A DNA stretch of 64,000 bases from an uncultured Flavobacteriaceae bacterium (lineage in GTDB: Bacteria > Bacteroidota > Bacteroidia > Flavobacteriales > Flavobacteriaceae), in the NCBI GenBank assembly GCA_913065125.1, contig CAJYAG010000001.1:744001-808000 (forward strand), given 5' to 3'. Within the stretch, counting starts at the first letter, position 1. Every line of letters starts with the position of its first letter. The translations under genes were made by a program, and so were the position numbers. The notes beneath the pieces were generated by a model that was not told where the DNA came from, ran no database searches, and saw only the letters and a list, made by a program, of their open reading frames with translations. Below are positions 43,556 to 52,811 of the stretch, piece after piece.

Positions 43556-43918
43556 TTATTCTGGGAGTTTAAAATGAGGATTGTAAATCAATCCAATTAC
43601 ATTATTCCAAGGATCTCTAACGGAGGCAACCATTAAATCGCCACCAACATTGTTAGGTTTTTCGTGTTCTGTTGCTCCTAATTTTATTAATTTATGATAG
43701 GACTTTTCAATATTTTCAACTCCCCAATAACTCAACACATTATCTGTCTTTTCAGTATTGTCTTCTTCTGGAAGCAATCCTAACTCATATCCTTGAATAG
43801 AAAATCCGACATAAAAAACTTCATCAAAATAGGCTTTTGTTTCAAAAACTTTAGAATACCAATCTTTTGCTATTTGCAAATCTGAAACCTTATAAATAGT
43901 CGTTCTAAGTCCTAACAT
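43556..43918 (-). CDS. VOC family (glyoxalase-like) protein
   Basis: The 120-residue protein has the paired beta-alpha-beta-beta-beta modules of the vicinal oxygen chelate fold: TIYKVSDLQIAKDWYSKVFETKAYFDE at the start and SYHKLIKLGATEHEKPNNVGGDLMVASVRDPWNNVIGLIYNP at the end. An extra-short two-module protein such as this usually dimerises to make the metal site. The substrate is unknown. It lies between recN and a glycosyltransferase gene in the minus-strand group. Confidence 0.87.
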   Translation of the reverse strand: MLGLRTTIYKVSDLQIAKDWYSKVFETKAYFDEVFYVGFSIQGYELGLLPEEDNTEKTDNVLSYWGVENIEKSYHKLIKLGATEHEKPNNVGGDLMVASVRDPWNNVIGLIYNPHFKLPE

Positions 43919-43940
43919 GATTTGTTTTTTCGTTTAATTT

Positions 43941-45599
43941 CTAATTCAATAATTCTTTTGCATGTGTAATTGCAGAATCTGAAATTTCTTTTCCACTTAA
44001 CATTTCGGCAATTTCTACAATGCGTTCGTCTTCCGATAATTGCTTTAAATTGGTAGTTGTTACACCAGCAACTTCTTCTTTAAACACTTTGTAATGTTGA
44101 TTCCCTTTAGCAGCAATTTGTGGTAAATGTGTAATCGTAATTACTTGCATTTGTGTTGACATCTGCTGCATTATTTTTGCAATTTTGTTAGAAATCTCAC
44201 CAGAAACTCCGGTATCAATTTCATCAAAAATAATAGTTGGTAGTTGTGTATTATCTGATAATATTTTCTTAATCGCCAACATAATTCGAGACAATTCTCC
44301 ACCAGAAGCCACTTTCTTCAATTCTCCAAAACTGCCGCCTTTATTTGCTGAGAATAAAAAACTCAAGTTGTCTTTTCCGTTTGACAAAAAAGAATCAGAT
44401 GTTGATAATTCTATTGAAAACCGTGCTTCTGGCATTCCTAGCTCTGATAATAAATATTCTAATTCCTTTTTTAAATTCGGAATTATTTTCTTTCTAGCAG
44501 TAGAAATTAGACTTGCAACGTCGTCTAATTTCGTAGCAATTTCTTTTATTTCTTTTTGCTTTTGATTGATGATTCCTTCTGCATTTTCTACTTGACCTAC
44601 TTTTATTGATAATGCTTCTTGAATTTCTAACAACTCCGAAATCGAATTTACATAATGTTTTTTCTGTAAATTATATATTAATTGCAATCTGTCGTTTAGT
44701 TTTTCTAATTCATTCGGATTAGAATCAATCGATTCAGTAGCATCTTCAAGTTCAGCAACAATATCATCCAATTCAATTTTTATGCTGGTAGTTCTGTTGG
44801 AGATTTCTTCATATTCTTTAGAAAATGGCGCAATTTTTTGCAATCTATTTTCTAAGGTATTTAGCAAGGTCTGAATTCCAATTTCATCAGCAGAAGCAAT
44901 ATGTACCGCTTCCGATAAGTTCAACTGAATTTCTTCAACATTGTTTAACTTCTCTAATTTTTCTTCTAATTCTAACTGTTCATCAGCTATTAAATTAGCG
45001 TCATTTAACTCGTTAAGTAAATGTAAATTATAATCGTATTGCTGATTTGCCTCACGCTGTTGTGCTTCTAATTCTGATAATTCCTTTTGATAAATATGCA
45101 ACTGTTTTAACCCACGTTGATAAGAAGCTAATTTTTCTCCATTTTTAGCCAAAGCATCCAGAATATGAAACTGAAAACCAGCATCTGATAATTCCAACGT
45201 TTGATGTTGAGAATGTACATCAATCAATTTTGATTTTAATTCGTTCAACACAGACAACTTTACTGGCGTATCGTTTACAAAAGCACGCGATTTCCCAGAA
45301 GGTAAAATTTCTCGTCTTATAATTGTTTGAGCTTCGTAATCTAAATCGACAGAAGTGAAAAAATCTACTAGATTGTAATTTGAAATTGCCAAATGAGCTT
45401 CTACAACACATTTTTTAGAAGTATCTTTTAAAGTAGAAGTATCAGCTCTGTTTCCCAAAACCAAACCTAGCGCACCTAATAAAATGGATTTTCCTGCACC
45501 AGTTTCTCCTGTAATAATAGACAAACCATTATTAAAGTCAATTGACAACTGATTGATTAATGCGTAATTTTGTATGGAAAGTGATGTTAACAAATTCAA
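43941..45599 (-). CDS. recN: DNA repair protein RecN
   Basis: RecN is an SMC-like ATPase that acts early in double-strand-break repair. The 552-residue protein has Walker A GETGAGKSIL near residue 32, a long coiled-coil centre with Glu/Lys/Leu heptads (LEKLNNVEEIQLNLSEAV), the SGGELSRIMLAIK ABC signature and Walker B IIFDEIDTGVSGE. Length and order are standard. It follows the porD gene by 19 nt in the bamD-rpoZ-coaBC-porD-recN cluster, which is conserved across Bacteroidota. Confidence 0.97.
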   Translation of the reverse strand: MNLLTSLSIQNYALINQLSIDFNNGLSIITGETGAGKSILLGALGLVLGNRADTSTLKDTSKKCVVEAHLAISNYNLVDFFTSVDLDYEAQTIIRREILPSGKSRAFVNDTPVKLSVLNELKSKLIDVHSQHQTLELSDAGFQFHILDALAKNGEKLASYQRGLKQLHIYQKELSELEAQQREANQQYDYNLHLLNELNDANLIADEQLELEEKLEKLNNVEEIQLNLSEAVHIASADEIGIQTLLNTLENRLQKIAPFSKEYEEISNRTTSIKIELDDIVAELEDATESIDSNPNELEKLNDRLQLIYNLQKKHYVNSISELLEIQEALSIKVGQVENAEGIINQKQKEIKEIATKLDDVASLISTARKKIIPNLKKELEYLLSELGMPEARFSIELSTSDSFLSNGKDNLSFLFSANKGGSFGELKKVASGGELSRIMLAIKKILSDNTQLPTIIFDEIDTGVSGEISNKIAKIMQQMSTQMQVITITHLPQIAAKGNQHYKVFKEEVAGVTTTNLKQLSEDERIVEIAEMLSGKEISDSAITHAKELLN

Positions 45600-45618
45600 C
45601 TAATTTTAAAAGATAAAA

Positions 45619-46512
45619 TTACTTAATTTTTTGCCACTTATCGTTATTTGTTGGAGAAATTCTTTGTAGCAAGTTTTGCATTTTAGAAGCGTTGCTGGTT
45701 CTTGGTCCTTCAGAAAAAATGGTAGCAATCTCATCTGCCTTTGCATCTAGGAAAAACCTAATAATAGGGTTTCCAATTGTTACATTATGCAATTCTTCTA
45801 ATTGTAAAACCGCTCTCTCTATCGTAGATTTAGCATTGTTTTCATCTTTAGAAAACACATCCATACCTAGTCTATGATACGTATATAAAACATTTTTAAA
45901 TCCTATTAATTTAGCAGAAGTTAAATTATCTATTAGGGCGTAACGGTTTTGTTTACCAACTTCGTCTGCCCAACCAGAACCTCCACTTTGTTGTGCTAAT
46001 AGTAACACATTCTTCGCTTTTTGGTAATAAGAATTTCCTCCGTTTAATTTAAATGTATCTGCATCAACACCCAAAATTACATGCACATAAAAAACAATTG
46101 TAGAAATTAAATTAGATTCAAAGACAGTTTCATTATAATTAAATGGCTGAAACTCATCATATTTAAAATTAAAATCTAAATCGTTGATATTTATAATTGG
46201 CGTGGTGTACGAAGTTCCATACACTGGTCTAGCAGCCTGAACTTGAATACTCGCTTCAAAACGATTAGAATTTACTTGTTTGTTAATTGTAATCGTAAAC
46301 GCACAGCTTATTCTTTCTTGTGTCTTAAAATTATTGTTGGTCCACTTTTTTTGATTGATAAACTCTGAAAGTGAAGTTTGAAGTGTGGTAAAAACCTGTT
46401 TGTTTGAACCCGAAATTTGATCAGAATTTACAGTTACTAATGCGTTTAATTCTTGGGCATTTGTTGTTGTAAATGCTAACATGAAAATAAATAAAACAAC
46501 AAGTTTACGCAT
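45619..46512 (-). CDS. porD: PorD-like (DUF4835) type IX secretion-associated protein
   Basis: A signal peptide (MRKLVVLFIFMLAFTTTNA-Q) leads a 297-residue periplasmic protein with the DUF4835 features ELNALVTVNSDQISGSNKQVF, ARPVYGTSYTTPIININDLDFNFKYDEF and ISTIVFYVHVILGVDADTF. The family is named PorD and linked to T9SS and gliding; the function is still poorly defined. The start overlaps coaBC by 8 nt. The T9SS cargo gene at 19799-20587 shows that the organism uses this secretion route. Confidence 0.85.
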   Translation of the reverse strand: MRKLVVLFIFMLAFTTTNAQELNALVTVNSDQISGSNKQVFTTLQTSLSEFINQKKWTNNNFKTQERISCAFTITINKQVNSNRFEASIQVQAARPVYGTSYTTPIININDLDFNFKYDEFQPFNYNETVFESNLISTIVFYVHVILGVDADTFKLNGGNSYYQKAKNVLLLAQQSGGSGWADEVGKQNRYALIDNLTSAKLIGFKNVLYTYHRLGMDVFSKDENNAKSTIERAVLQLEELHNVTIGNPIIRFFLDAKADEIATIFSEGPRTSNASKMQNLLQRISPTNNDKWQKIK

Positions 46513-47716
46513 TGATTTTTTGTAAAATATGGTTTATAATATCTTTTGCAACTGCAGTTTTTGATTTTAATTCAAATGGCGTTTCAATTAAATCAGCATC
46601 AATAATAGTTATTTTATTGGTACTTTTTGCAAATCCTGCACCTTTATCCTGTAAGGAATTTAAGACAATTAAATCTAAATTTTTTCGCTGTAATTTTCCT
46701 TTTGCGTTTTCAATTTCATTATTAGTTTCTAAAGCAAATCCAACTAAAAATTGGTGTTTTTTAATGGCTCCTAAAGAAGCTAAAATATCTTTTGTGGGTG
46801 CTAACTGAATCTCTAACGAACTCTCGGTCTTTTTTATTTTCTGAGTGGCAACATTTTTTAGTTTATAATCTGCAACGGCAGCAGATAAAATTGCAATATC
46901 AACATTTGCAAACTCTTTATGAACCGCATCGTACATTTCTGAAGCTGAAGTAACATTTATTCTGTTGATAAATGAATGCTGAACTTGTTGATTTGATGGA
47001 CCAGAAATTAAAACAACTTCTGCTCCAAGACTTGCTGCAGCTTTTGCAATTTCAAATCCCATTTTACCGGTAGAATGATTTCCTATAAAACGAACTGGAT
47101 CAATTGCTTCATAGGTTGGGCCAGCAGTAATCAATACTTTTTTACCTTTTAAAGGAAGTTTTGATAAGATATCGTTTTCTATAAAAGAAATAATATCTTC
47201 TGGTTCTGCCATTCTTCCTTCACCAACCAAACCACTTGCTAATTCGCCACTTGCAGCAGGAATTAAAACATTTCCAAAACTTTGTAATTTTTCTATTGCA
47301 TTTTTTGTTGATGGATGTTGATACATGTCTAAATCCATTGCAGGCGCAAAATAAATTGGACATTTAGCAGACAAATACGTTGCTAACACTAAATTATCAC
47401 ACGTTCCATTTGCCATTTTAGACAAGGTATTTGCCGTTGCAGGCGCAACCAACATTATATCTGCCCAAAGACCTAAATCTACATGATTGTTCCACAATTC
47501 ATTCTCCTCTTCTTTATCATAAAAAGTAGATAAAACTGGATTTTTAGAAAGTGTGGAAAGTGTAAGCGGAGTGATAAAATCTTTTGACGCAGGTGTCATA
47601 ACGACCTTTACTTCTGCGCCAGATTTTATAAATAAACGAACCAAACTGGCCGTTTTATAAGCGGCAATACCAGCACTAATTGCTAATAAGACTTTTTTAC
47701 CGCTTAAAATAGACAT
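46505..47716 (-). CDS. coaBC: Bifunctional phosphopantothenoylcysteine decarboxylase/phosphopantothenate-cysteine ligase
   Basis: CoaBC carries out two steps of coenzyme A synthesis. The 403-residue protein has the FMN-binding CoaC domain (KKVLLAISAGIAAYKTASLVRLF, MANGTCDNLVLATYLSAKCP with the active-site cysteine, and PAMDLDMYQHPS) and the CoaB ligase domain (VLITAGPTYEAIDPVRFIGNHSTGKMG, VADYKLKNVATQKIKK). The start overlaps the rpoZ stop by 1 nt and the end overlaps porD by 8 nt, so the three are translated together. Confidence 0.96.
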   Translation of the reverse strand: MSILSGKKVLLAISAGIAAYKTASLVRLFIKSGAEVKVVMTPASKDFITPLTLSTLSKNPVLSTFYDKEEENELWNNHVDLGLWADIMLVAPATANTLSKMANGTCDNLVLATYLSAKCPIYFAPAMDLDMYQHPSTKNAIEKLQSFGNVLIPAASGELASGLVGEGRMAEPEDIISFIENDILSKLPLKGKKVLITAGPTYEAIDPVRFIGNHSTGKMGFEIAKAAASLGAEVVLISGPSNQQVQHSFINRINVTSASEMYDAVHKEFANVDIAILSAAVADYKLKNVATQKIKKTESSLEIQLAPTKDILASLGAIKKHQFLVGFALETNNEIENAKGKLQRKNLDLIVLNSLQDKGAGFAKSTNKITIIDADLIETPFELKSKTAVAKDIINHILQKINA

Positions 47717-48036
47717 TACTCTGTTTCTGGAGTTCTATGGTAAACTTTACCATCTAACCACTCTTCAATAGCAATTGCAGTCGCTTTTGGTAATTTTTCG
47801 TAGAATTTTGAAACTTCAATTTGCTCTTTATTTTCAAAAACTTCTTCTAAACTGTCGTTATAAGTAGCAAATTCATCTAACTTATCTAACAATTCTGTTT
47901 TTAAATCTGCATTAATTTGAGTTGCTCTTTTTGCAATAATATTGATGGCTTCATAAATATTTTGTGTTGGAGCTTCAATTGCATCTTTATTGTATGTAAT
48001 AGTTGTTACAGGTGCATTGGTTTCTTTATAATCCAT
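47716..48036 (-). CDS. rpoZ: RNA polymerase omega subunit (RpoZ/Rpb6-like), Bacteroidota type
   Basis: The 106-residue acidic protein is recognised as the Bacteroidota omega subunit by its fixed place between bamD and coaBC and by the segment TQNIYEAINIIAKRATQINADLK, which matches the alpha-helical N-terminal part of omega/Rpb6. The rest (FYEKLPKATAIAIEEWLDGKVYHR) is a conserved C-terminal tail of this group. It stabilises the RNA polymerase beta' subunit. It overlaps coaBC by 1 nt. Confidence 0.85.
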   Translation of the reverse strand: MDYKETNAPVTTITYNKDAIEAPTQNIYEAINIIAKRATQINADLKTELLDKLDEFATYNDSLEEVFENKEQIEVSKFYEKLPKATAIAIEEWLDGKVYHRTPETE

Positions 48037-48038
48037 TA

Positions 48039-48854
48039 TTAACTTTTTATTAATTGTTTTTGTTCTTTCTCTAAAGTTGCTAACATTTCGTTTGAATCTT
48101 CTAAATATTTAGTTTTAGGAAAGTTTCTTTTTAACTTTTCGTATGCTTTTATCGCGTCTTTAATTCTCGCTTCTTTTCTTCTAGTTGTACTTCTTAGAGC
48201 TAAATCGTGAGATGCTTTAAGCCTATAATACAATGCTTCTTCTTTAAAGTCTGATCCCAAATAATCTTCTAACAAATTATCAAAAGCCTGAATTGCTGCT
48301 TGGTAATTTCTTCTAGGATCATAATCTGCAGTTGTATAATATACTTTTGCTATTTCAAAAGCTTTCTTTTGCAATTTATATCTTATCTCTTGATAATATT
48401 TATTTGCCTCAGGTATTCTTTCAGAATCTGGATAGGTGTCAATAAAAGTTTGAAAAGCGTCTAAAGCTTTATACGTGTCTCTAGCATCTAAACTAAATAC
48501 AGGAGAAGCAAGTTTATAACTATATGCTGACAAAAAGGCCGCTTCTTCTTTCTTAGAACTATTTGGGTAATTTTGAGTAAACCTGTGATAATAATATCCG
48601 GCTAAATCATAATTTTTTGTGTTAAAATTAGATTGAGCAACCATAAATTGGATTCGTTCCATTTGAGGTTTCCCTCTGTATGTTGGCGTTATTTTTTCAA
48701 ATAAATCTAAAGCTTTATTGAATTTTTTTGCTTCATACATTTTTGTAGCCATCGCATATTGCTGTTCTACAGTACCTTTGTTTAATACTTTTTGATACTC
48801 GCTACATGACGTAAAGAGCAATCCTACAAAAGCAAAATATATTAAATTCTTCAT
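48039..48854 (-). CDS. bamD: Outer membrane assembly lipoprotein BamD
   Basis: BamD is an outer-membrane lipoprotein of the BAM complex that folds beta-barrel proteins. From ATG 48854 the protein has a signal peptide ending in the lipobox LLFTSC, then tetratricopeptide-like helices (ALDLFEKITPTYRGKPQMERIQF, YRFTQNYPNSSKKEEAAFLSAYSY, FDNLLEDYLGSDFKEEALYY). An ATG 9 nt upstream (48863) lies at the predicted transcription start, so 48854 is preferred. It leads the bamD-rpoZ-coaBC-porD-recN operon. Confidence 0.93.
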   Translation of the reverse strand: MKNLIYFAFVGLLFTSCSEYQKVLNKGTVEQQYAMATKMYEAKKFNKALDLFEKITPTYRGKPQMERIQFMVAQSNFNTKNYDLAGYYYHRFTQNYPNSSKKEEAAFLSAYSYKLASPVFSLDARDTYKALDAFQTFIDTYPDSERIPEANKYYQEIRYKLQKKAFEIAKVYYTTADYDPRRNYQAAIQAFDNLLEDYLGSDFKEEALYYRLKASHDLALRSTTRRKEARIKDAIKAYEKLKRNFPKTKYLEDSNEMLATLEKEQKQLIKS

Positions 48855-48867
48855 TCTAAACATTTGG

Positions 48868-48875
48868 CAAAATTA
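48868..48875 (-). promoter_or_regulatory. Predicted -7 promoter element for the bamD operon
   Basis: The minus strand reads TAATTTTG, a perfect TAnnTTTG match, 13 nt before ATG 48854. Transcription would begin near 48862, making the upstream ATG at 48863 unusable. Confidence 0.5.
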
Positions 48876-48992
48876 GTGATTAATTATGGATTATTAAAAC
48901 GATTTTTACACAGTAAAATTGTTAGGCGCAATTAAGTATAAAAACCCTTAAATGATTCTTATAGTTTTACTAAAAGTTTGTTAATGTTCAAC

Positions 48993-49499
48993 TTACTGAT
49001 TTGTTGCGTTTGCTACTAATTGTTTGATGTCATTATCAAACAAATAAAAGCCACTTTTGTCATCGCCAATTAAGTTTATTTTATCTAAAATATTTCTTGC
49101 CAATGCTTCTTCTTCAATTTGTTCAGAAACATACCATTGTAAAAAATTATGCGTTGCATAATCTTTTTCTTGTAAAGAAACATCAACCAAATCGTTGATC
49201 GCTTTAGAAACCATTACTTCATGATCAAATAATGTTTGAAACATGTCTTTAAAAGAACCAAATTCTGTTGGAGGCGCAGAAAGTTGAGAAACTTTTGCAT
49301 GTCCGCCACGTTCATTAATAAATTTTATCAACTTTAACATATGTTGTCTTTCTTCATCAGAATGTGCATACATAAATTGAGAAACACCTTCAAACCCTAG
49401 TTTTTCTGCCCAAGAAGCCATTGCTAAATAAATTTGCGATGATGCTGCTTCAATTGTTACTTGGTTGTTTAATGCTTTTTCTATGGTACTTGTTAACAT
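48993..49499 (-). CDS. Ferritin
   Basis: The 168-residue protein is a four-helix-bundle ferritin that stores iron. Ferroxidase-site residues are in IEAASSQIYLAMASWAEKLGFEG, HSDEERQHMLKLIKFINERGG (Glu, His) and WYVSEQIEEEALARNILDKI. These match the FtnA type; the heme-binding Met of bacterioferritin is not evident. It follows dapA by 10 nt on the same strand and is probably co-transcribed with it. No Fur-like box is evident in the short gap. Confidence 0.94.
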   Translation of the reverse strand: MLTSTIEKALNNQVTIEAASSQIYLAMASWAEKLGFEGVSQFMYAHSDEERQHMLKLIKFINERGGHAKVSQLSAPPTEFGSFKDMFQTLFDHEVMVSKAINDLVDVSLQEKDYATHNFLQWYVSEQIEEEALARNILDKINLIGDDKSGFYLFDNDIKQLVANATNQ

Positions 49500-49509
49500 A
49501 ATTATGGTA

Positions 49510-50385
49510 TTAAAAATTAGCTACAAAATTAGCGATTTCTTTTTGCAATTCGCTACTTGTTTTCACTAAAGGTAAACGAACATCATCAGTCGTAATTTTT
49601 AATTCATTTAATACTGTTTTAATTCCTGCCGGATTATTTTCTCTAAAAATTAAATTGATGATTTCCATTAATTTAAAATGAATCTGATACGCTTCTTTAT
49701 TTTTGCCTTCTAGCCCTAAATTTATTAATGTAGAAAATTCTTTTGGGAAAGCTTGTCCGATTACAGAAATAACTCCTGAACCTCCTGCTAAAACAGTTGT
49801 TAATGCCAAATCATCATCACCAGAAATAATTAAAAATTCGTGTGGTTTATTTTTAATTAAGTCTAAATACTGTGAAATATTACCTCCTGCTTCCTTTACT
49901 GCAATTATATTTTCAAAATCTGTTGCCAACCTAATTGTAGTTGCTGGATCCATATTTTTAGCTGTTCTACCAGGAACATTGTATAAAATAATTGGCTTTG
50001 GACTTGCTAAAGAGATTGCTTTAAAATGCTGATAAAATCCTTCTTGAGTTGGTTTACTATAATAAGGAGCTACAGATAAAATGGCATCTATTTGCGATAA
50101 ATCTGCTGCTTGTAATTCAGTAATAACATGAGCAGTATTGTTACCTCCAACTCCTAGAACTAAAGGAACTCTTTTCTTATTTACCTCAGCAACAACGTTG
50201 ATAATTTCTTTTTTTTCTTCAGGTGTTATTGTTGCACTTTCTCCTGTTGTTCCGTTTATTACAAGATAATTGATTCCATTATCAATATTAAAAGCAACTA
50301 ACTTTTTAAGCGCATCAAAATCTACCGTTAGATCTGAATTAAATGGAGTAATTAAAGCAACTCCAGTACCCACAAATTTTTGCAT
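49510..50385 (-). CDS. dapA: 4-hydroxy-tetrahydrodipicolinate synthase
   Basis: DapA condenses pyruvate and aspartate semialdehyde, the committed step of diaminopimelate and lysine synthesis. The 291-residue TIM barrel has GTGVALITPFNSDLTVDFDAL, the TTGESATI triad loop, VAPYYSKPTQEGFYQHFKAI with the catalytic Tyr, ILYNVPGRTAKNM and AVKEAGGNISQYLDL containing the Schiff-base Lys. It has a TAAATTTG element 25 nt upstream and shares a transcript with ferritin. dapD and dapF are encoded elsewhere in the window. Confidence 0.97.
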   Translation of the reverse strand: MQKFVGTGVALITPFNSDLTVDFDALKKLVAFNIDNGINYLVINGTTGESATITPEEKKEIINVVAEVNKKRVPLVLGVGGNNTAHVITELQAADLSQIDAILSVAPYYSKPTQEGFYQHFKAISLASPKPIILYNVPGRTAKNMDPATTIRLATDFENIIAVKEAGGNISQYLDLIKNKPHEFLIISGDDDLALTTVLAGGSGVISVIGQAFPKEFSTLINLGLEGKNKEAYQIHFKLMEIINLIFRENNPAGIKTVLNELKITTDDVRLPLVKTSSELQKEIANFVANF

Positions 50386-50410
50386 TCTTTTAGGTTTTAT
50401 AATTGTTCTA

Positions 50411-50418
50411 CAAATTTA
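50411..50418 (-). promoter_or_regulatory. Predicted -7 promoter element for dapA
   Basis: The minus strand reads TAAATTTG, a perfect TAnnTTTG match, 25 nt before the dapA ATG. No -33 box is visible. Confidence 0.45.
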
Positions 50419-50518
50419 AAGTTTTCAATAGAAGATTCCGTTAATTATTGGTTATAAAATACTCTTTAAAAGGAAATATAACTGATTTACTCGAAGTTGT
50501 TAATAATAAAACTGATTG

Positions 50519-51037
50519 TTATATTTTATGAAGTAGCGCTAAGTATTTTTTGATAACAGCAATAAAACTATCAATATTCTTTGGGTTTTCAGAAACTACT
50601 AAATCAAATAGTTTATCATTTACTTTAGAAAAACCAATCTTAAAAGTAGCTTTCGATTTTAATGCACAATATTCTAAATACAAATTGTTTGTGTCAAAAT
50701 ACCCAATGAGCAAATCAAAAGGATTTTCTAAAAAACTTTCTAAACTTGGATCTTTTATCTTACCGTTCCAATCAATATCTTTTTCAGTAAAGTGTTTATA
50801 CGTTATAGGATCTGACTTTTTAAACACTCTATAACTATAAATATGTACATTTCTAACAGATGCTAAACTACTTTTTACGTGCTCTGCAATATCTATTTCT
50901 TCAAACAACTCATTATTTGTTAAGATTGCAACGGAATGAATTTCTTTAGAATTAGGCGTTCTCGTTTCTGGAATTAATTTTAATTCCTTTTGAAACCTCT
51001 TTAACAAAGATTGTTTTTTAAATTTCCCGAAAGCCAT
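50519..51037 (-). CDS. DUF6913 family protein
   Basis: The 172-residue cytosolic protein has no signal peptide. It resembles the Bacteroidota DUF6913 family: a basic N-terminus (FGKFKKQSLLKRFQKEL), HSVAILTNNELFEEIDIAEHVKSSL, PFDLLIGYFDTNNLYLEYCALKSKATFKIGFS, and a helical ending. This alternating beta-alpha pattern suggests a Rossmann-like fold. Nothing in the sequence reveals a catalytic role. A TAAATTTG element lies 37 nt upstream; it is divergent from the 5'-nucleotidase genes. Confidence 0.7.
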   Translation of the reverse strand: MAFGKFKKQSLLKRFQKELKLIPETRTPNSKEIHSVAILTNNELFEEIDIAEHVKSSLASVRNVHIYSYRVFKKSDPITYKHFTEKDIDWNGKIKDPSLESFLENPFDLLIGYFDTNNLYLEYCALKSKATFKIGFSKVNDKLFDLVVSENPKNIDSFIAVIKKYLALLHKI

Positions 51038-51074
51038 AAAATTCTATATTCTAAAATTGTATATTCGTTACTTA

Positions 51075-51082
51075 CAAATTTA
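51075..51082 (-). promoter_or_regulatory. Predicted -7 promoter element for the DUF6913 gene
   Basis: The minus strand reads TAAATTTG, a perfect TAnnTTTG match, 37 nt before the ATG. Confidence 0.4.
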
Positions 51083-51093
51083 ACTAAAAAAAC

Positions 51094-51852
51094 ATGCGTA
51101 GAACATTGAAAAGAATTGCTTTTTTATTTTTTTTAAGCTTTTTGATTTTTTCTTGTAAAAATGAAAAATATGCAGTCACAAAAATTACGGCAAACACCAT
51201 TTCTATTGACTCTAGCTTAGCTTCTGACACCAATATTACAAAAACGATTGCTCCGTTTAAAGAGAAAATGATCAAAGAAATAAATACCATAATTTCATAC
51301 ACCCCAAAAGATATTGTTAGAACCGATGGCGATTTAGAAAGTAGTTTAGGAAATTTAATGGCAGATTTATCTTACGAAAGAGCAAATCCAATATTTTATA
51401 ATGAAACGGGTAAAAACATTGATTTTGCAATGTTTAATTATGGCGGGATAAGAGCTGGGATTCCCGAAGGAAACATCACCAATAAACACGCTTTCGAATT
51501 GATGCCTTTTGATAATATGTTTGTTGTGGTTGAATTAACTGGTAATAAAATGGAAGCACTTATCAATTATTTAATTACAAATAAAACGGCACATCCTTTA
51601 TCTAAGCACATTCAATTATCGATTACAAAAAATGGTTATAGATTATTTATACAAGGCAAAAAGTTTGATAAAAAGAAAAACTATTATGTGCTAACCACTG
51701 ACTATTTACAAGGTGGCGGAGATAAAATGGTGTTTTTTAAAAATCCTAAAAACAGTTACAAACAAGATTACAAAATGCGTGATGCTATTGTAGATTACTT
51801 TAAAAGTGTAGACACCATCAAAACTGTTTTAGACAATCGTTTTAAAAGATAA
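51094..51852 (+). CDS. 5'-nucleotidase C-terminal domain lipoprotein
   Basis: The 252-residue protein carries only the substrate-binding half of UshA-type 5'-nucleotidases. After the lipobox (FLIFSC) it has the conserved ESSLGNLMADLSYERANP, NYGGIRAGIPEGNITNKHAFELMPFDNMFVVVELTG and DYLQGGGDKMVFF. The metal-dependent phosphatase half is encoded by the next gene, 4 nt downstream. This is the reverse of the usual one-chain order, and the two proteins probably work as a pair in the periplasm. Confidence 0.9.
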   Translation: MRRTLKRIAFLFFLSFLIFSCKNEKYAVTKITANTISIDSSLASDTNITKTIAPFKEKMIKEINTIISYTPKDIVRTDGDLESSLGNLMADLSYERANPIFYNETGKNIDFAMFNYGGIRAGIPEGNITNKHAFELMPFDNMFVVVELTGNKMEALINYLITNKTAHPLSKHIQLSITKNGYRLFIQGKKFDKKKNYYVLTTDYLQGGGDKMVFFKNPKNSYKQDYKMRDAIVDYFKSVDTIKTVLDNRFKR

Positions 51853-51856
51853 TAAA

Positions 51857-52771
51857 ATGGATAGAAGAAATTTTTTACTACAAACATCAGCTGCAGCTTC
51901 TTTAACAGCAATTGGCGGATTAACTTTGCCTTCTTTTACAACAAAAAAGAAAAAACATATTACCATTTTACATACCAACGACACGCACAGTCATGTTGAA
52001 CCTTTTGAACCTTCTCATTATAAGTTTGCTAATAAAGGCGGAGTGGCCAGAAGAGCAACTTTAGTAGAGAATATAAGAAAGGAAAACCCGAATACTTTAT
52101 TGTTTGATGCAGGTGATATTTTTCAAGGTACTCCGTACTTTAATTATTTTGGCGGAGAACTAGAGTTCAAGTTAATGAGCATGTTAAAATATGATTTAGC
52201 CACAATTGGGAACCATGATTTTGACAATACCATTGAAGGCTTATATAAACAATTGCCAAATGCAAATTTTAATTTCGTTTCTGCCAATTACGATTTTAAA
52301 AATACGGTTTTAGACACACATATAAAACCTTATCAAATTTTTAAAAAAGACGGAATTAAAATTGGAGTTTTTGGTTTAGGAATAGAGTTAGAAGGGTTGG
52401 TTGGTAAAAAAATGTACAAAGAAACTAAGTATCTAGATCCTGTTGAAATTTCTCAAGATATGAGTAGAATTTTAAAAGATGAACAACAATGTGATTTGGT
52501 AATTTGCTTATCACATTTAGGGTATTACAACAAAAGAAACCCTAAAAGAATCTCTGATTTAAACCTAGCTAAAGTCACAAAAAACATCGACTTAATTATT
52601 GGTGGTCATTCACATACTTTTTTACCAAAACCAACGATTGTGAAAAATGCGGACCATCAAAATATGTTGGTCAATCAAGTGGGTTGTTACGGAATAAATG
52701 TTGGGCGAATCGATTTCTATTTTGACGAAGAAAAAAACATTACCACCCAAAGCAAAAGCATCTTAGTGTAA
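51857..52771 (+). CDS. Metallophosphatase domain of split 5'-nucleotidase (Tat-exported)
   Basis: The 304-residue protein has a Tat-like signal (MDRRNFLLQTSAAASLTAIGG) and a calcineurin-like phosphoesterase domain with HTNDTHSHVEPF, FDAGDIFQGTP, TIGNHDFDNT, CLSHLGYY and GGHSHTFLPKP, supplying the dimetal ligands (Asp, His, Asn, His). It would hydrolyse nucleotide monophosphates using the C-terminal domain made by the previous gene. The two genes are 4 nt apart, giving strong coupling. Its folded export by Tat fits a pre-assembled metal centre. Confidence 0.92.
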   Translation: MDRRNFLLQTSAAASLTAIGGLTLPSFTTKKKKHITILHTNDTHSHVEPFEPSHYKFANKGGVARRATLVENIRKENPNTLLFDAGDIFQGTPYFNYFGGELEFKLMSMLKYDLATIGNHDFDNTIEGLYKQLPNANFNFVSANYDFKNTVLDTHIKPYQIFKKDGIKIGVFGLGIELEGLVGKKMYKETKYLDPVEISQDMSRILKDEQQCDLVICLSHLGYYNKRNPKRISDLNLAKVTKNIDLIIGGHSHTFLPKPTIVKNADHQNMLVNQVGCYGINVGRIDFYFDEEKNITTQSKSILV

Positions 52772-52811
52772 GTAGTTTAAAAAGGAGGCGTCTAAACATG
52801 TAAAACTTTAG

